A stretch of 64,000 bases of DNA, taken from positions 955,469-1,019,468 of the forward strand of contig JAACMV010000021.1 of the NCBI GenBank assembly GCA_010909725.1. The letters run 5' to 3'. The stretch's first letter is position 1, and each line of letters starts with the position of its first letter. The DNA comes from Picochlorum sp. 'celeri' (lineage: Eukaryota > Chlorophyta > Trebouxiophyceae). Of this stretch, positions 9,607 through 19,052 are shown piece after piece. The position numbers and the translations under genes were made by a program. The notes below the pieces were generated by a model. The model was not told the DNA's origin. It saw nothing but the letters and a program-made list of their open reading frames with translations, and did not search any database.

Positions 9607-10635
9607 TCAGCATTGCACATCCGTGATACAAGGTTGGCAGTCTGGATCTTGATACATGCACAGGCACTCTCCAGCAACGATTTCAGTCTCTTCCGTCCAC
9701 GCAGATGGACCATCAAGACATTGGATTCTGACAGTGACGGTGTCAGACACACTGAGACCAGGGTTGCCATCTGATCCAGGTTCCCAAAAGTCGTCGACTG
9801 ACCTTCTCATAGCGTACTCCTGTCCATTGAACACTAATGTGACGGCACCAATGGGATATCGAGAGCCCCAAACTTTCAATTTTGGCCATCCCACTGGATT
9901 CTTATCTGGCTCATGAACAATAGTTCCACATGGACCGTCATATCTGTTGTCGCAGAGGCTTTCTTCGACTCCACTTGGAAGGATTCCTGCAGAATCGTCT
10001 GCATCCCACCCTGAGTCTGACCTCACTGGGTATGGTTTGCTGTAGTCCATGAATGACAAGGAGAGGCCAGAGTCGCCTACTGGACATGGCACAGGCTCAA
10101 GACCTACATTCCAAACACCGAACTGTCCAATCGTATCTCTTTGTTGGAATATGGGATACGTTATGTCCAATCCAGAGGATTGGTATCTGTCAAACCACTC
10201 AACGACCACAGCAATGAAGTAATAGGCCCCAACATCTGGATCATATGACACGTTTGCCGAATATGCCCACGGCTCGGTCACGGTTGATTTCATCGGATTT
10301 GTTCCAGCCTGTTGCCCCAAAGCAGGAGTATCATACATGTATACTTTCATACACATCCCACACGTTGCGCTGCGCTCGGGTGAAAACCACCAGTCGTTGG
10401 ACACACCTATCGGAGCCACACCTGCCGCGGTCAATGCATCTGCCATGGGCATGGAGCATGCCATGCATGCCATGCTGTCAGTACCCACACAATTCGTCGT
10501 TCTTGCCGCCCATGCTTCGATGTCATAGTAATAGCTGACTGCCGGAATGATTCCCTGGGAGTACCAATCTGATAGGGTTTTCCCAAATGCTGGCACGCTC
10601 ATGCAAATAAGCACGCAAAAAAGTAGATTCTGCAT
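9607..10635 (-). CDS. Secreted expansin-like protein
   Basis: A 342-residue protein starting at MQNLLFCVLICMSVPAFGK, a clear signal peptide; the open frame continues upstream but this ATG gives the secretory N-terminus. Cys-rich segments (TNCVGTDSMACMACSM, ATCGMCMKVYMYDT) suit a double-psi beta-barrel domain. The C-terminal part (WPKLKVWGSRYPIGAVTLVF, MRRSVDDFWEPG, TVTVRIQCLDG) resembles the expansin C-terminal beta-sandwich. Expansins loosen walls without hydrolysis. The Cys content is high and ends in a CxxC-rich tail (CLCMYQDPDCQPC). Assignment is by overall pattern, so another DPBB-type secreted protein is possible. Three wall-lyase-like genes lie 7-12 kb downstream. Confidence 0.65.
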   Translation of the reverse strand: MQNLLFCVLICMSVPAFGKTLSDWYSQGIIPAVSYYYDIEAWAARTTNCVGTDSMACMACSMPMADALTAAGVAPIGVSNDWWFSPERSATCGMCMKVYMYDTPALGQQAGTNPMKSTVTEPWAYSANVSYDPDVGAYYFIAVVVEWFDRYQSSGLDITYPIFQQRDTIGQFGVWNVGLEPVPCPVGDSGLSLSFMDYSKPYPVRSDSGWDADDSAGILPSGVEESLCDNRYDGPCGTIVHEPDKNPVGWPKLKVWGSRYPIGAVTLVFNGQEYAMRRSVDDFWEPGSDGNPGLSVSDTVTVRIQCLDGPSAWTEETEIVAGECLCMYQDPDCQPCITDVQC

Positions 10636-10838
10636 TCTTCTGAATTCGACAAGTAATTTTGATACAAATCGAGAGATTAACATATCCTTCCGCTGCCCCA
10701 ACCGCGGCCGGATCAGTCCTAACATAACGGATGCACATACAATTTTGGACCATCCTAGAGCTGACGTCAGCTACATGGTAGGTAGGCTACCCTACCCTTT
10801 TTTTGGTTTTCAAGAGCTCCAAACCAGACTAAAAGTTG

Positions 10839-11902
10839 TCAGCCGAGGCCCCAAAGCTCAACTGCACCTATTCGAAACTCTTCCGTGCTAGACAAACTAT
10901 CATTTCCAAAGGTCAGACTGGACCTGGATAGGCCAGAAGAAAGGTCACTATTTAGCCAAATGGCATACCCCCCTGCCCCTCCCACAGCAATGGCCTCATG
11001 TGTTCCCCACATGAAAAAATCATTCTGCGACTCTGCTGACTTTTTCCACCACCAATGCCATACACCAGGATTCGGCTCAACTCGGAACACAAAAGTCTCC
11101 CCCGTGCCATAATATCTACTGCTCAACTTCCATGGCTCTGAACAGAATGCCCCAAAAACATGCTTATCCATATCTCTCACGAGCAAGACTGTGGGAGCTT
11201 TCCCTTTACTTTTACGCAATAACGTCTGCATGCTGATTCCATCTCTATGTGTGCTGTAGAGAAGAGTCCATGACTTTTGTCGATGCCGCAACGGCACATG
11301 AGATATTATGCTCTGAATGTCCTCTCGTGAAACCAACTTGCTCTCCTCACTTAGAATGGGGTCATTCAGTTCCTCGAGTAGAACAGCGCTAGATAGCAAT
11401 GGCAAAGGGTCTACCCGATCGCCAAGCCGGACAGATTCCTTTTCTACAGGTCCTGGAGAAAACTGCAATCCCCTCCTCTCCTTCTCATCCTCCAGATCCA
11501 ATGCTGATATCCCAGAGACAGAGGAAGCATTCCTTGAATGCGTTATTGACTGAGATACGCTGTCATCGTCCTCCAGATCTACTATATCCGCCACTGCGTC
11601 CATGAACCTGCGAGCACCACTGACAAATTTTCTCCAAGGCCCCTTCCTATCTGGAGATGGAGCCCTCAAACTCCCCATGCTGGACGAGGCTGTCATTCGC
11701 CCTTCACTGTGTCGGATAGATTGTGCTGGCGATGGGTTAATCCCGTAATCAGACGCTATGAAATCGCCCCCCGAGACGTTCTTCTCGTCTGCAGGGGCCT
11801 CGGACAGTTCTACAAACACAGCAAGGAACAGTGAAACAGTCGTCGTATCGCCCACCCTCTCAACCACATGTACAACAAACCTTGTATGAATTTTTTAAAC
11901 AT
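10839..11902 (-). CDS. TLDc-domain protein (OXR1/TLDC-like)
   Basis: Exon 1 (11902-11881, MFKKFIQ) joins exon 2 (11809-10839) over a 71-nt intron, giving 330 residues. The first 150 residues are Ser-rich and low-complexity. The TLDc domain follows: VPLRHRQKSWTLLYSTHRDG, VLLVRDMDKHVFGAFCSE, GTGETFVFRV, FFMWGTHEAIAVGGAGG and IGAVELWGLG. TLDc proteins act in oxidative-stress resistance and, in animals, regulate the V-ATPase; the role here is not shown. The very short first exon was chosen because its phase and donor (AAG|GTTTGT) fit the acceptor TTTGTAG, while the unspliced frame lacks an ATG. Confidence 0.85.
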
Positions 11903-12216
11903 GAGAAGCAACTCAAAAGCCCAGGAAGCCTGCTACTTGTGCTTCCTTAACTAGATTTGGGGGGTCCGAATTCCCGTCAACCAAACATAGCCATGCCCTG
12001 AATTTGGATACCATGCAAGTCTGATGAATTAATTCAACTTCTGAATCTTATCCGTGCAGAATATAATGATCTCTGCAGAGTCTATCATTGCCATGATCAA
12101 TGGCCATGGCCATGGCCAATGACTGGCAGTCACCATGGTACAACATTGGGGAAATGGGTGATCATTCTATAAAAAGGATGTGTTACCATGTGTCAAAATA
12201 TGTATGTTTATAGCAT
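11903..12216. other. Intergenic: TLDc 5' flank and KAS III 3' flank
   Basis: No supported gene. It holds a palindrome TGAATTAATTCA (about 12024-12035) and an iterated CCATGG/GGCCATGGCC stretch near 12100-12120. A minus-strand frame beginning at 12014 (MVSKFRAWLC) is open for about 33 codons but cannot be spliced convincingly to the TLDc gene. Confidence 0.4.
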
Positions 12217-13338
12217 TCATCCCCATCGGACGACGGCAGAAGCCCATGAGAGACCAGCACCAAATCCAGCAAGGCCAAGGACATCTCCCTTCTTAATGTC
12301 CCCTCTGCGGACGGCCTCGTCTAACGCAAGGGGGATTGAAGCAGCAGATGTATTTCCATACTCGGAAAGATTGGAGACAACTCGCTCAGGAGGGACGCCT
12401 AGCCTATCGGCTGCAGAGGAGAGGATTCTCATGTTGGCCTGGTGGAGGACAAGCCAGTCAATGTCTTCCTTTGTCATTCCAGCATCTTTCAGCGCCGCAC
12501 CAATGACGTTTGGTACAGCGCGTACGGCAAATTTAAACACTTCTTGTCCATTCATTGAAAGATTTGAATACGAGCCTTCTGAAGAAGCACCCTCACCTTC
12601 AGGCTTGTTTCCATGCCCAGAGAAGGGGCAGTTGAGATGTTTGAGACCTTCTCCATCCGAGTGCATGTCAATTCCTAGCAGCCCACACGGCGCATTGGCA
12701 TCTTCGTGAGCACGGAGTACAACCGCCCCTGAGCCGTCACCGAATAAGACGCACGTGTTGCGGTCTCTCCAGTCAATGTACCTGGAGAGTGCATCAGCCC
12801 CGATGACAATCACATTCTTGTATGTACCTGAACGAATAAATTGAGAGCCTGTCGCAAGAGCCATCACAAATCCACTACAGGCTGCAGTGAGGTCAAATGC
12901 TGCTGCCTTTTTCGCCCCAATCTCAGCCTGGACGGTGGTTGCACTTCCAAACAGGTCATCCGGACTGGATGTCGCAAGGATGATAAGATCCACCTCCTCA
13001 GCACTCATCCCTGCCATCTCTAACGCTCTAATCGCCGCTAATGATGCGTGAGAACTCAGTTTCTCGTTCTCCTGCAGTATATGGCGCTTCCTGATACCAG
13101 TTCTGGTCGTGATCCATTCGTCACTCGTCTCTACATACTTTTCCAAGTCTTGGTTCGTCAACACCAAATCCGGAACTGATGAGCCGCATCCAGCCAGCTG
13201 CACGCTACTTTTTACACTGATATCCAATCTATATTTTGCTCCATTATGTTGCCTCGATGCTGTGTATCTGCCAAATGCCGTCCGTGAGATGGACAGAGTA
13301 CAAGAACGGCTCGTTCTACTGGGCAGCAATTTTGACAT
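12217..13338 (-). CDS. FABH: Plastid 3-ketoacyl-ACP synthase III (KAS III)
   Basis: A single 373-residue exon. The enzyme condenses acetyl-CoA with malonyl-ACP to start plastid fatty-acid synthesis. The catalytic triad is present: Cys154 (DLTAACSGF), His299 (LHQANMRI) and Asn329 (YGNTSAAS). Other family blocks are SDEWITTRTGI, RYIDWRDRNTCVLFGDGSGA and GFGAGLSWASAVVRWG. The first 40 or so residues (Ser, Arg and Thr rich, few acidic) read as a chloroplast transit peptide. It belongs to the same superfamily as the PKS KS domains further along but is a stand-alone primary-metabolism enzyme 36 kb away. Confidence 0.96.
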   Translation of the reverse strand: MSKLLPSRTSRSCTLSISRTAFGRYTASRQHNGAKYRLDISVKSSVQLAGCGSSVPDLVLTNQDLEKYVETSDEWITTRTGIRKRHILQENEKLSSHASLAAIRALEMAGMSAEEVDLIILATSSPDDLFGSATTVQAEIGAKKAAAFDLTAACSGFVMALATGSQFIRSGTYKNVIVIGADALSRYIDWRDRNTCVLFGDGSGAVVLRAHEDANAPCGLLGIDMHSDGEGLKHLNCPFSGHGNKPEGEGASSEGSYSNLSMNGQEVFKFAVRAVPNVIGAALKDAGMTKEDIDWLVLHQANMRILSSAADRLGVPPERVVSNLSEYGNTSAASIPLALDEAVRRGDIKKGDVLGLAGFGAGLSWASAVVRWG

Positions 13339-13671
13339 GGTTCTACCTTTTAAACTATTAGATGTTTACAATGTACCCCAATTATGGCTTAATGGCGATC
13401 AGAACTGCCTTCTCCGAGGTACAGTGAAATCCACGATACGCTACCCAAATGAATTTCTACTTGGCTACGCTTGTGGGAAAAAAGCCATCAATTTTAAACT
13501 CTGAAACAGTTTTATTGATTAAAATGTGATCCATTGCGCAGGCACATGATCGAGCAAAAAGAAACTCATCTGTCTGCATCCGGATTTGATCTCATCATGG
13601 TGGTACCGGTGGTGCTCTATGCAAAACAGCTGGAACAACCAATTAATTGGTTGTCCAAAAAAAGGATTCTT
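13339..13671. other. Intergenic: KAS III 5' flank and NAP1 3' flank
   Basis: No gene supported. A 20-nt perfect palindrome, ACAACCAATTAATTGGTTGT, spans 13635-13654 just past the NAP1 stop and could form a hairpin in the NAP1 3' UTR. Confidence 0.4.
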
Positions 13672-14417
13672 CTATTGCTGCTTGCACTCTGCTTCCTTTG
13701 CATCCTCTGGCTTGAGTTCATACTCTTCATCATCATCATCATCTTCATCATCGTAGTCTTCCTCCCCATCTTCGTCATCCTCCTCGTCGTCCTCTTCTTC
13801 TTCTTCTTCAATAGCTTCTCCTGTAAACCAATGGACTGCATGAGGAATGATGTCTTCACGGAGGCTCTCGCCCATGGCCAGAATCTTTTCAATCTCCTCC
13901 TGGGTTTCTTCAGCCTCCTGCTGTTCCATGTCCTGGATATCCTCCAACACTGGTGGCGAGAATATGTTGAAGAATGAATCGACCTTTTCTTTCTTGACTG
14001 CAGGCTTCTTACCCTGACCAGATTTCTTCTTCATCACCTTGATGGTTGGATTGACAGAGTCTGAATGCCAGTGAATCTTGGTTCCCTCCAGCTCATCCAC
14101 CTGCATCATTCCTCCCTCCTGATACAACTCAATCAGCAATGAGAGTACCTTATTTGAGAAGTATTTATTCTCTCTGAATACAAAATTCAGGCGATAGCCC
14201 TTTTCATCACCATCCTCATCCAAGACATCTTCACAGGAAATATCCTCCAAAAATTCCAAGATTTCTGAGTCCTTTTCAGTTAGCTGCATCCAGTGACACC
14301 AACATGAGTTCACATCAATACATATATCAGAAGAATATACATATACGTACAATAGGCTCAAACAATGGATTGTTGCTCAAAGCAATGAGCCAAAAGTCTG
14401 GAATACCAACCACCTCT

Positions 14418-14455
<38 letters not shown>

Positions 14456-15036
14456 TTCCTCTTCTTCAACAGCATGCTCTTCTGGTACCTCGTCTTCCCC
14501 GGCAACAATCTTTCTCCTCATCTCAAGCAAACCATCAAATGTAGGCTTGTATTTCCTTTCCAAGGCTTTGATCTCCTCATTCAAAGCCTCCTCTGCTGCA
14601 TCGTAATCAGCCTGAATGCTCTCCAGATACGCAATACGAGCTTTCACAGGCCCTGGTAAACTCTCAATGTACCCACTACTAGTCCCGATGAGATTCTGCA
14701 ACCCAGCCTGCATAGCCTGCACCAAACTCGCCTGCAGGACGTCTGCACAACAACAACAACAACACACTCTCACTCAGATCACCCAACCCCCTCTTCCACG
14801 CATGCATATGACATTGTTAATACATGATCAGTCTCATACCACCCATATCAGACCACCGCAGTCTGACTGAGTTTTCAAACGTGATTCTGATCCAACACAC
14901 CCAACCCTGTATGCAGCACCGTACCGTCTGGGATATTCATTTCTTTGAGAAGTTTTGATACATCTCCGTCTTCTGGTAAGGTAATATCCTCCACATCCTC
15001 CTCCCCTTCGTCCTGAACGTGTCGCTTTGGTGGCAT
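13672..15036 (-). CDS. NAP1: Nucleosome assembly protein 1 (NAP1)
   Basis: Three exons, 15036-14925, 14742-14351 and 14283-13672, with introns of 182 and 67 nt give 371 residues. NAP1 is a histone H2A-H2B chaperone. It starts MPPKRHVQDEGEEDVEDITL. The coiled dimerisation helix and NAP fold are visible (VKARIAYLESIQADYDAAEE, IKALERKYKPTFDGLLEMRR, GIPDFWLIALSNNP, LTEKDSEILEFLEDI, YRLNFVFRENKYFSN). Two acidic runs occur: an uninterrupted Glu stretch inside the domain, encoded around 14413-14470, and the usual C-terminal Glu/Asp tail. The first intron is long for this window and carries a TTG repeat directly before its acceptor. Confidence 0.95.
14413..14470 (-). repeat. Glu-codon microsatellite in NAP1
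   Basis: A GAA/GAG repeat (ttc/ctc on the + strand) encodes about 18 consecutive Glu inside the NAP domain. It is a length-variable, slippage-prone tract. Confidence 0.7.
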
Positions 15037-15098
15037 GCTAGTCCTCGGCGTATACTCTCGCTGTCCTGGCGACTATGTATGGCTTCTTATTACATATA

Positions 15099-15106
15099 TA
15101 TTTATA
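15099..15106 (-). promoter_or_regulatory. TATA-like element for NAP1
   Basis: TATAAATA on the minus strand, 63 nt upstream of the NAP1 ATG at 15036. Confidence 0.45.
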
Positions 15107-15177
15107 AAAGTAAGAAATCTAGCCTTGTCGTTGAAAATTCAAAACTCTCTGCAAACGATGATGAGGATGGCCACTGC

Positions 15178-15843
15178 TCAGATGCCTTTGAGACCAGAAA
15201 TATTGGCCTTGACAGTCCAATCGGTCAACGCAATGACCGTGTCCACATACTCTTTCTTAGCTCCATCCAAGGATCCTGAACCCAAGGCGGATACCAAGCT
15301 ATTCAACTCTGCCATGGCAGTCTCTCCAGCACTCTGTGATGCGCTATCAAGAGACAATGTCTTCACAGAAGCAGCAGTCTTGCTGGCGTCGAGGCCTCCT
15401 GCGGCCGCGTTGGCTTGCTCAACAGACCCCTGAGCCAAAGCTTCTCCAATCTTGGCCAGAGCATTCACGGCGAGCTGCACAGATGCAATGTCTTGCTTCG
15501 AACCTCTGTCTACGAAACCTTCGGCTCTGCTGAATTCCTTCTCTGCCTTCTTCTCTCCAGCAAGTCTCTTCTGACGATTCGCTTTTGCTTTCTGGACCAT
15601 TTCTTCGTCGTCATCGTCGGGGATGAGTGCGAGCGCTGGCAATGGAGTTGCCATCAGTTGTACTGCAGCCAACAATCCAGCGCCCAACACTGCTCCCCTT
15701 CGGCCCATGACTCCCTGATGCATCACATCGGTGCAATCTGACTTGACTGCGCTTACTGTGATGGCGTGACGCCTGCTGCCTGTCGTGAGGCTGAGGGTCG
15801 AGACGGTGGGTAATGAGCGTGTCAAGCGTTGAGCGATCATCAT
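15178..15843 (-). CDS. Thylakoid lumen protein, TL16.5/MPH2-like
   Basis: A single 221-residue exon. The N-terminus is bipartite: a Ser/Thr/Arg-rich stroma-targeting part, then a twin-arginine lumen signal (GRRGAVLGAGLLAAVQLMAT ending PALA). The mature protein would start LIPDDDDEEMVQKAKANRQK, which I recall from the 16.5-kDa thylakoid lumen protein family linked to photosystem II maintenance. The rest is an Ala-rich four-helix-like protein with no catalytic motif. Targeting is well supported; the family name rests on the LIPDDDDEE...KANRQKR signature alone. Confidence 0.72.
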   Translation of the reverse strand: MMIAQRLTRSLPTVSTLSLTTGSRRHAITVSAVKSDCTDVMHQGVMGRRGAVLGAGLLAAVQLMATPLPALALIPDDDDEEMVQKAKANRQKRLAGEKKAEKEFSRAEGFVDRGSKQDIASVQLAVNALAKIGEALAQGSVEQANAAAGGLDASKTAASVKTLSLDSASQSAGETAMAELNSLVSALGSGSLDGAKKEYVDTVIALTDWTVKANISGLKGI

Positions 15844-16231
15844 TGGTGTACAATTTAATGACTATCTGGTGTAAGAAAAAATTATACGAATGCGGTCATG
15901 GTCTGCGGTGATGAATCAATGGATCCATGGTTGTTTGTGAGGGAGACAGATATCTCCAAAGAGCCCCCGTCAACAGAGTATTTTGACAGGAGTCTGCAAT
16001 TGTCCTCGCTGGAATGACTGTGTTCCCATTGAAAATTCATCCACCCTGCTTTTCTATGACTGAGGAACAGAGACATTTGTTCGTATTTTCTATATTAATG
16101 CAATACATGGACAGAAGGTAAACGGTGTTTGCCTGCACCCGTGCTCGAGGCTTGAAAGAGAATTTGTTTATTTCCAAGGCGTCGTACCGAGTACCCAGCG
16201 CATATCTTCTGGTTAAAATTACATTGATAGT
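15844..16231. other. Divergent promoter region, lumen protein / WD40 gene
   Basis: Upstream sequence shared by two divergent genes. No ORF with coding character and no strong repeat is seen. Confidence 0.4.
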
Positions 16232-17399
16232 ATGGAGCATCCCCCTGCGCCGAATATTCTTACGTACGACTCTTCGAGCATCGTCTTTGCTCTAGATTGG
16301 AGTGTGAGTGCCCTGGAGTTTTGCAGACTTCTTGATACTTCTTGATGTCTTGTCATGTCGACTGATTGGTTGGTTGTAATTGTGCAGTCTAGGCAAGATA
16401 AGGGTGTACGAGTAGCTGTTGGCAGTTTTGTGGAGGGTGTCTCGAACACAGTCGAGATTCTTCGCGGTACGGATCATCTGTGAGTCTCTGTTCTACTTGG
16501 GAAATGTGGGCATAATTTTTTGTATATGAGGTGCAGTGACTCCCGCAGGTTTAATTGTGGATGACAAGGAAACGTTCGGCATAGAGTATCCGGCGACGCA
16601 GGTGGGATTTATTCCTGATAGGTTTTGCAACAAGCCAGATTTGTTGGCAACCTCTGGGGATGCTGTTAGGTTGTGGAAAATTTCAGACGCAGGGACGACG
16701 CTTGAACTGGTGTTGAATGATCCAAAGAATACCTCTAAAAATTTCAGTGCGGTGACCTGCTTTGATTGGAGTGAAATCAATGTGAAAGTGTTGGCGGCAG
16801 GGTCGAGTGCAGGGCGATTATTGCTGTGGGACACCGAGTCAGGGAGGCTGCAGGGCACAATGGTGGGACATGAGGATGAGATTCTTGATTGTCAGTGGGC
16901 AGCTAATGATGTGATTGTTTCTTCTTCGGGCGATGGATCAATTCGGATGTATGACCTGCGGGATAAAGACCATTGCACGGTATTGTATGAGACCCCCAGG
17001 AGGACCCCTGTGCCGAGGTTTTGTTGGAACAAGCTGGATCCGAGGCATCTTGCATTTTCTATAGAAAAGAGTCGGCTTGTTAGTGTTCTCGATGTTCGCT
17101 TTCCGACAGAGCCGGTGATCTTGCTGGACGGTCATATGGGGAACTGTACAGCACTTGGTTGGTCCCCTCACAGAGAGGAATACCTCTGCTCGGTTGGAGA
17201 TGATTGCCATGCATTGATATGGGACGTGGGGAAGGTGAATAGTGAGGAGGATAGTAAGCCAAATCGAGAGGCGGTGGACGCATCTCCTATCCTAGCGTAC
17301 AATGCTCAGGCAGAGATCAATGCGATGGCTTGGAATCCAATAGACCCAGATTGGATTGCCATTTGCGCTAGAAACAGAACACAAGTATTGAGAATATGA
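16232..17399 (+). CDS. DCAF7: WD40 protein of the DCAF7/LWD1/TTG1 family
   Basis: Three exons, 16232-16303, 16388-16466 and 16537-17399, with introns of 84 and 70 nt give 337 residues. Conserved blocks match DCAF7 throughout: IVFALDWS, DKGVRVAVGSFVEG, GFIPDRFCNKPDLLATSGD, SSGDGSIRMYDLRDKDH, CWNKLDPRHLAF, DDCHALIWDVGK and DPDWIAICARNRTQVLRI. In plants these proteins act as scaffolds for transcription factors and in clock regulation. The third-exon acceptor could also be 12 nt downstream (CCCGCAG at 16548) in the same phase, removing four residues. A TGTAA follows the stop at 17430-17434. Confidence 0.93.
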
Positions 17400-17429
17400 G
17401 ATTAAATGCATTTGTATTAACTGATCCTT

Positions 17430-17434
17430 TGTAA
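17430..17434 (+). terminator. TGTAA poly(A) signal (WD40 gene)
   Basis: TGTAA lies 31 nt after the stop, in the 68-nt gap between the convergent WD40 and PL14 genes. Confidence 0.5.
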
Positions 17435-17467
17435 GAAGGAGACTTTTCGATGTGAATACGGCGGTAT

Positions 17468-18592
17468 TCATACAGCTTCATCAATCTCCATGCTGATCAC
17501 CACTTGGGGTCCCTCCTTTGTTTTAGAGCGGGCCAGTGGCTCATTCGGACCATCGTAATACATTCTATAGTTCTTGATGTATATATATTGGTCTCTATTT
17601 GGACTCCATGTAGCATCGCTTCCACCATACCAGGATGCTATATTTACCCCTTCAATTTTGACGGTATCATTGGTTCTCCAAACAAAGTTAAATTTCTCAT
17701 AGGCAGTCTGGTCATTCACGACAAGCCTAATCATCCCGTCCGGGTATCCAGGATTGTTTAGTTTCATTTGTACCTTCACTTTATTCCATTGTCCTGGCTG
17801 GAACCTGAATGATGCCCTGCCAAGTGACCACCCAGTTGTCCCATCACAATTGTTGCATAGGACAGATGGTGTCTTGGTATTGCAGTCTGGAAGCTCGGCA
17901 CACAAAGTTGGGTCTTGGGAAGGGAAAGGAGCGTACACGTATGCTTCACCATAGCCTTCCCTTCTCCACATGACCCTATAAGAGAAACAGTCGTAATCTC
18001 TGTTTCCTCCTCCACACCCTATACCATTGGATGCGCCTCCCATAAAGCCAGGTAGCTTGCCTCCTTTCACCCATTCAAAATCAAGTGGGAAATACACGTC
18101 GTACTCTAATGTCGCTCCAGAAGCTGACACAGGATATGCTTTTTCAGAAGGCTCCGTTTTTGTAGGGTAGGTGTAGAAAAGGACTCCCCCTGGCTTCTCC
18201 GACCCAGGAGACCAAGAACCAGCTGGGTACGAAATCTTCATCACTGGCTGACTGCTGTCCGGGTCCGTTGGATCTATTGGATACTGTTCATAAGGATACG
18301 ACTGTCCTGCAATCAAGCTACATTGCTGCCTCCGCTGTGCGCACGAATTTTTAACGTAAGATGGGGTGAAATATGACATGCCATAGACAGAGTCCAGTCT
18401 GCCCAACCACGATGGAACGTTCTGGCCATTCTCAGTCATAACGCGCTCCTTCCCTTTCGCAGTGAGGGCTCTGCCAGTCATACTGTCTATTAAATTCTCC
18501 TGTGCTACACTGAATGGAATCAAAGCTAATACAGTCAGAATGGCTCTGCGAGCGCTATATCTGTTTTTCGGTGCCTGCACTCCCCAATCCAT
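17468..18592 (-). CDS. Secreted PL14-like polysaccharide lyase, copy 1
   Basis: A single 374-residue exon beginning MDWGVQAPKNRYSARRAILT with a hydrophobic signal segment (ILTVLALIPFSVAQ). The open frame continues upstream without a better start. The core is PL14-type: KISYPAGSWSPGSEKPGG, ATLEYDVYFPLDFEWVKGGK, LPGFMGG, CFSYRVMWRREGYGEAYVYAP. By recalled numbering of the chlorovirus lyase vAL-1, the catalytic Lys, Ser, Arg and two Tyr (K-GGKLPG, S-x-R, then Y-x-Y 12 residues after the Arg) are all present. PL14 enzymes cleave glucuronate-containing polysaccharides; the substrate here is unknown. Unlike copies 2 and 3 it has no intron in the NDTVKIEGVNIASWYGG region. Confidence 0.82.
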   Translation of the reverse strand: MDWGVQAPKNRYSARRAILTVLALIPFSVAQENLIDSMTGRALTAKGKERVMTENGQNVPSWLGRLDSVYGMSYFTPSYVKNSCAQRRQQCSLIAGQSYPYEQYPIDPTDPDSSQPVMKISYPAGSWSPGSEKPGGVLFYTYPTKTEPSEKAYPVSASGATLEYDVYFPLDFEWVKGGKLPGFMGGASNGIGCGGGNRDYDCFSYRVMWRREGYGEAYVYAPFPSQDPTLCAELPDCNTKTPSVLCNNCDGTTGWSLGRASFRFQPGQWNKVKVQMKLNNPGYPDGMIRLVVNDQTAYEKFNFVWRTNDTVKIEGVNIASWYGGSDATWSPNRDQYIYIKNYRMYYDGPNEPLARSKTKEGPQVVISMEIDEAV

Positions 18593-19052
18593 TCTTGGTA
18601 AAGAGCACTGCCTCACGCAATCAATACTGTAAAGTAATAATTCGATTAAAGCCTGAATCTTTCTGCGTTCGATTGAAGAACGACCTTCTCTCTCCGACCG
18701 CGTGGTGCCCAAGTGCAGCTTCCTCCTCACCAATAGGCTACGCGGTGTGCATGTACAATAATAATATATATTTCTGACGCTGTGTTCGCTTACCATTCAG
18801 GAAAGAGGGGGCGAAGATGCCCTCCCTGCCTGCATTGCATCAACTTCCATGTCAGCTCCGAATCAAGCTGAACAGCAGGCCTAGGTCTTCATGAAGACAT
18901 GATCGTGTTCCATTCAAACCAACGTTCCCGTCCCTTTTGATGCGATATTGTTACAAAACATGTTCCTTCGTCATGATTCAATGCATCACGATGAACAAAT
19001 AATGAAGAAAAACAATGCAAACTTGATATATAAGACAGTACTCGGTTTGATT
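18593..19052. other. Intergenic, between PL14 copies 1 and 2
   Basis: This is the 5' flank of copy 1 (AT-rich ATAATAATATATATTT near 18755-18772) and the 3' flank of copy 2. No other gene is seen. Confidence 0.4.

Noticed and set aside
11913..12014. Minus-strand frame MVSKFRAWLC as an extra 5' exon of the TLDc gene
   Set aside because: No acceptor lies in the right place before MFKKFIQ, and the gene already has a consistent short first exon.
13109..13504. 131-codon + strand frame overlapping the KAS III start
   Set aside because: It is antisense to KAS III coding sequence and has no recognisable motif.
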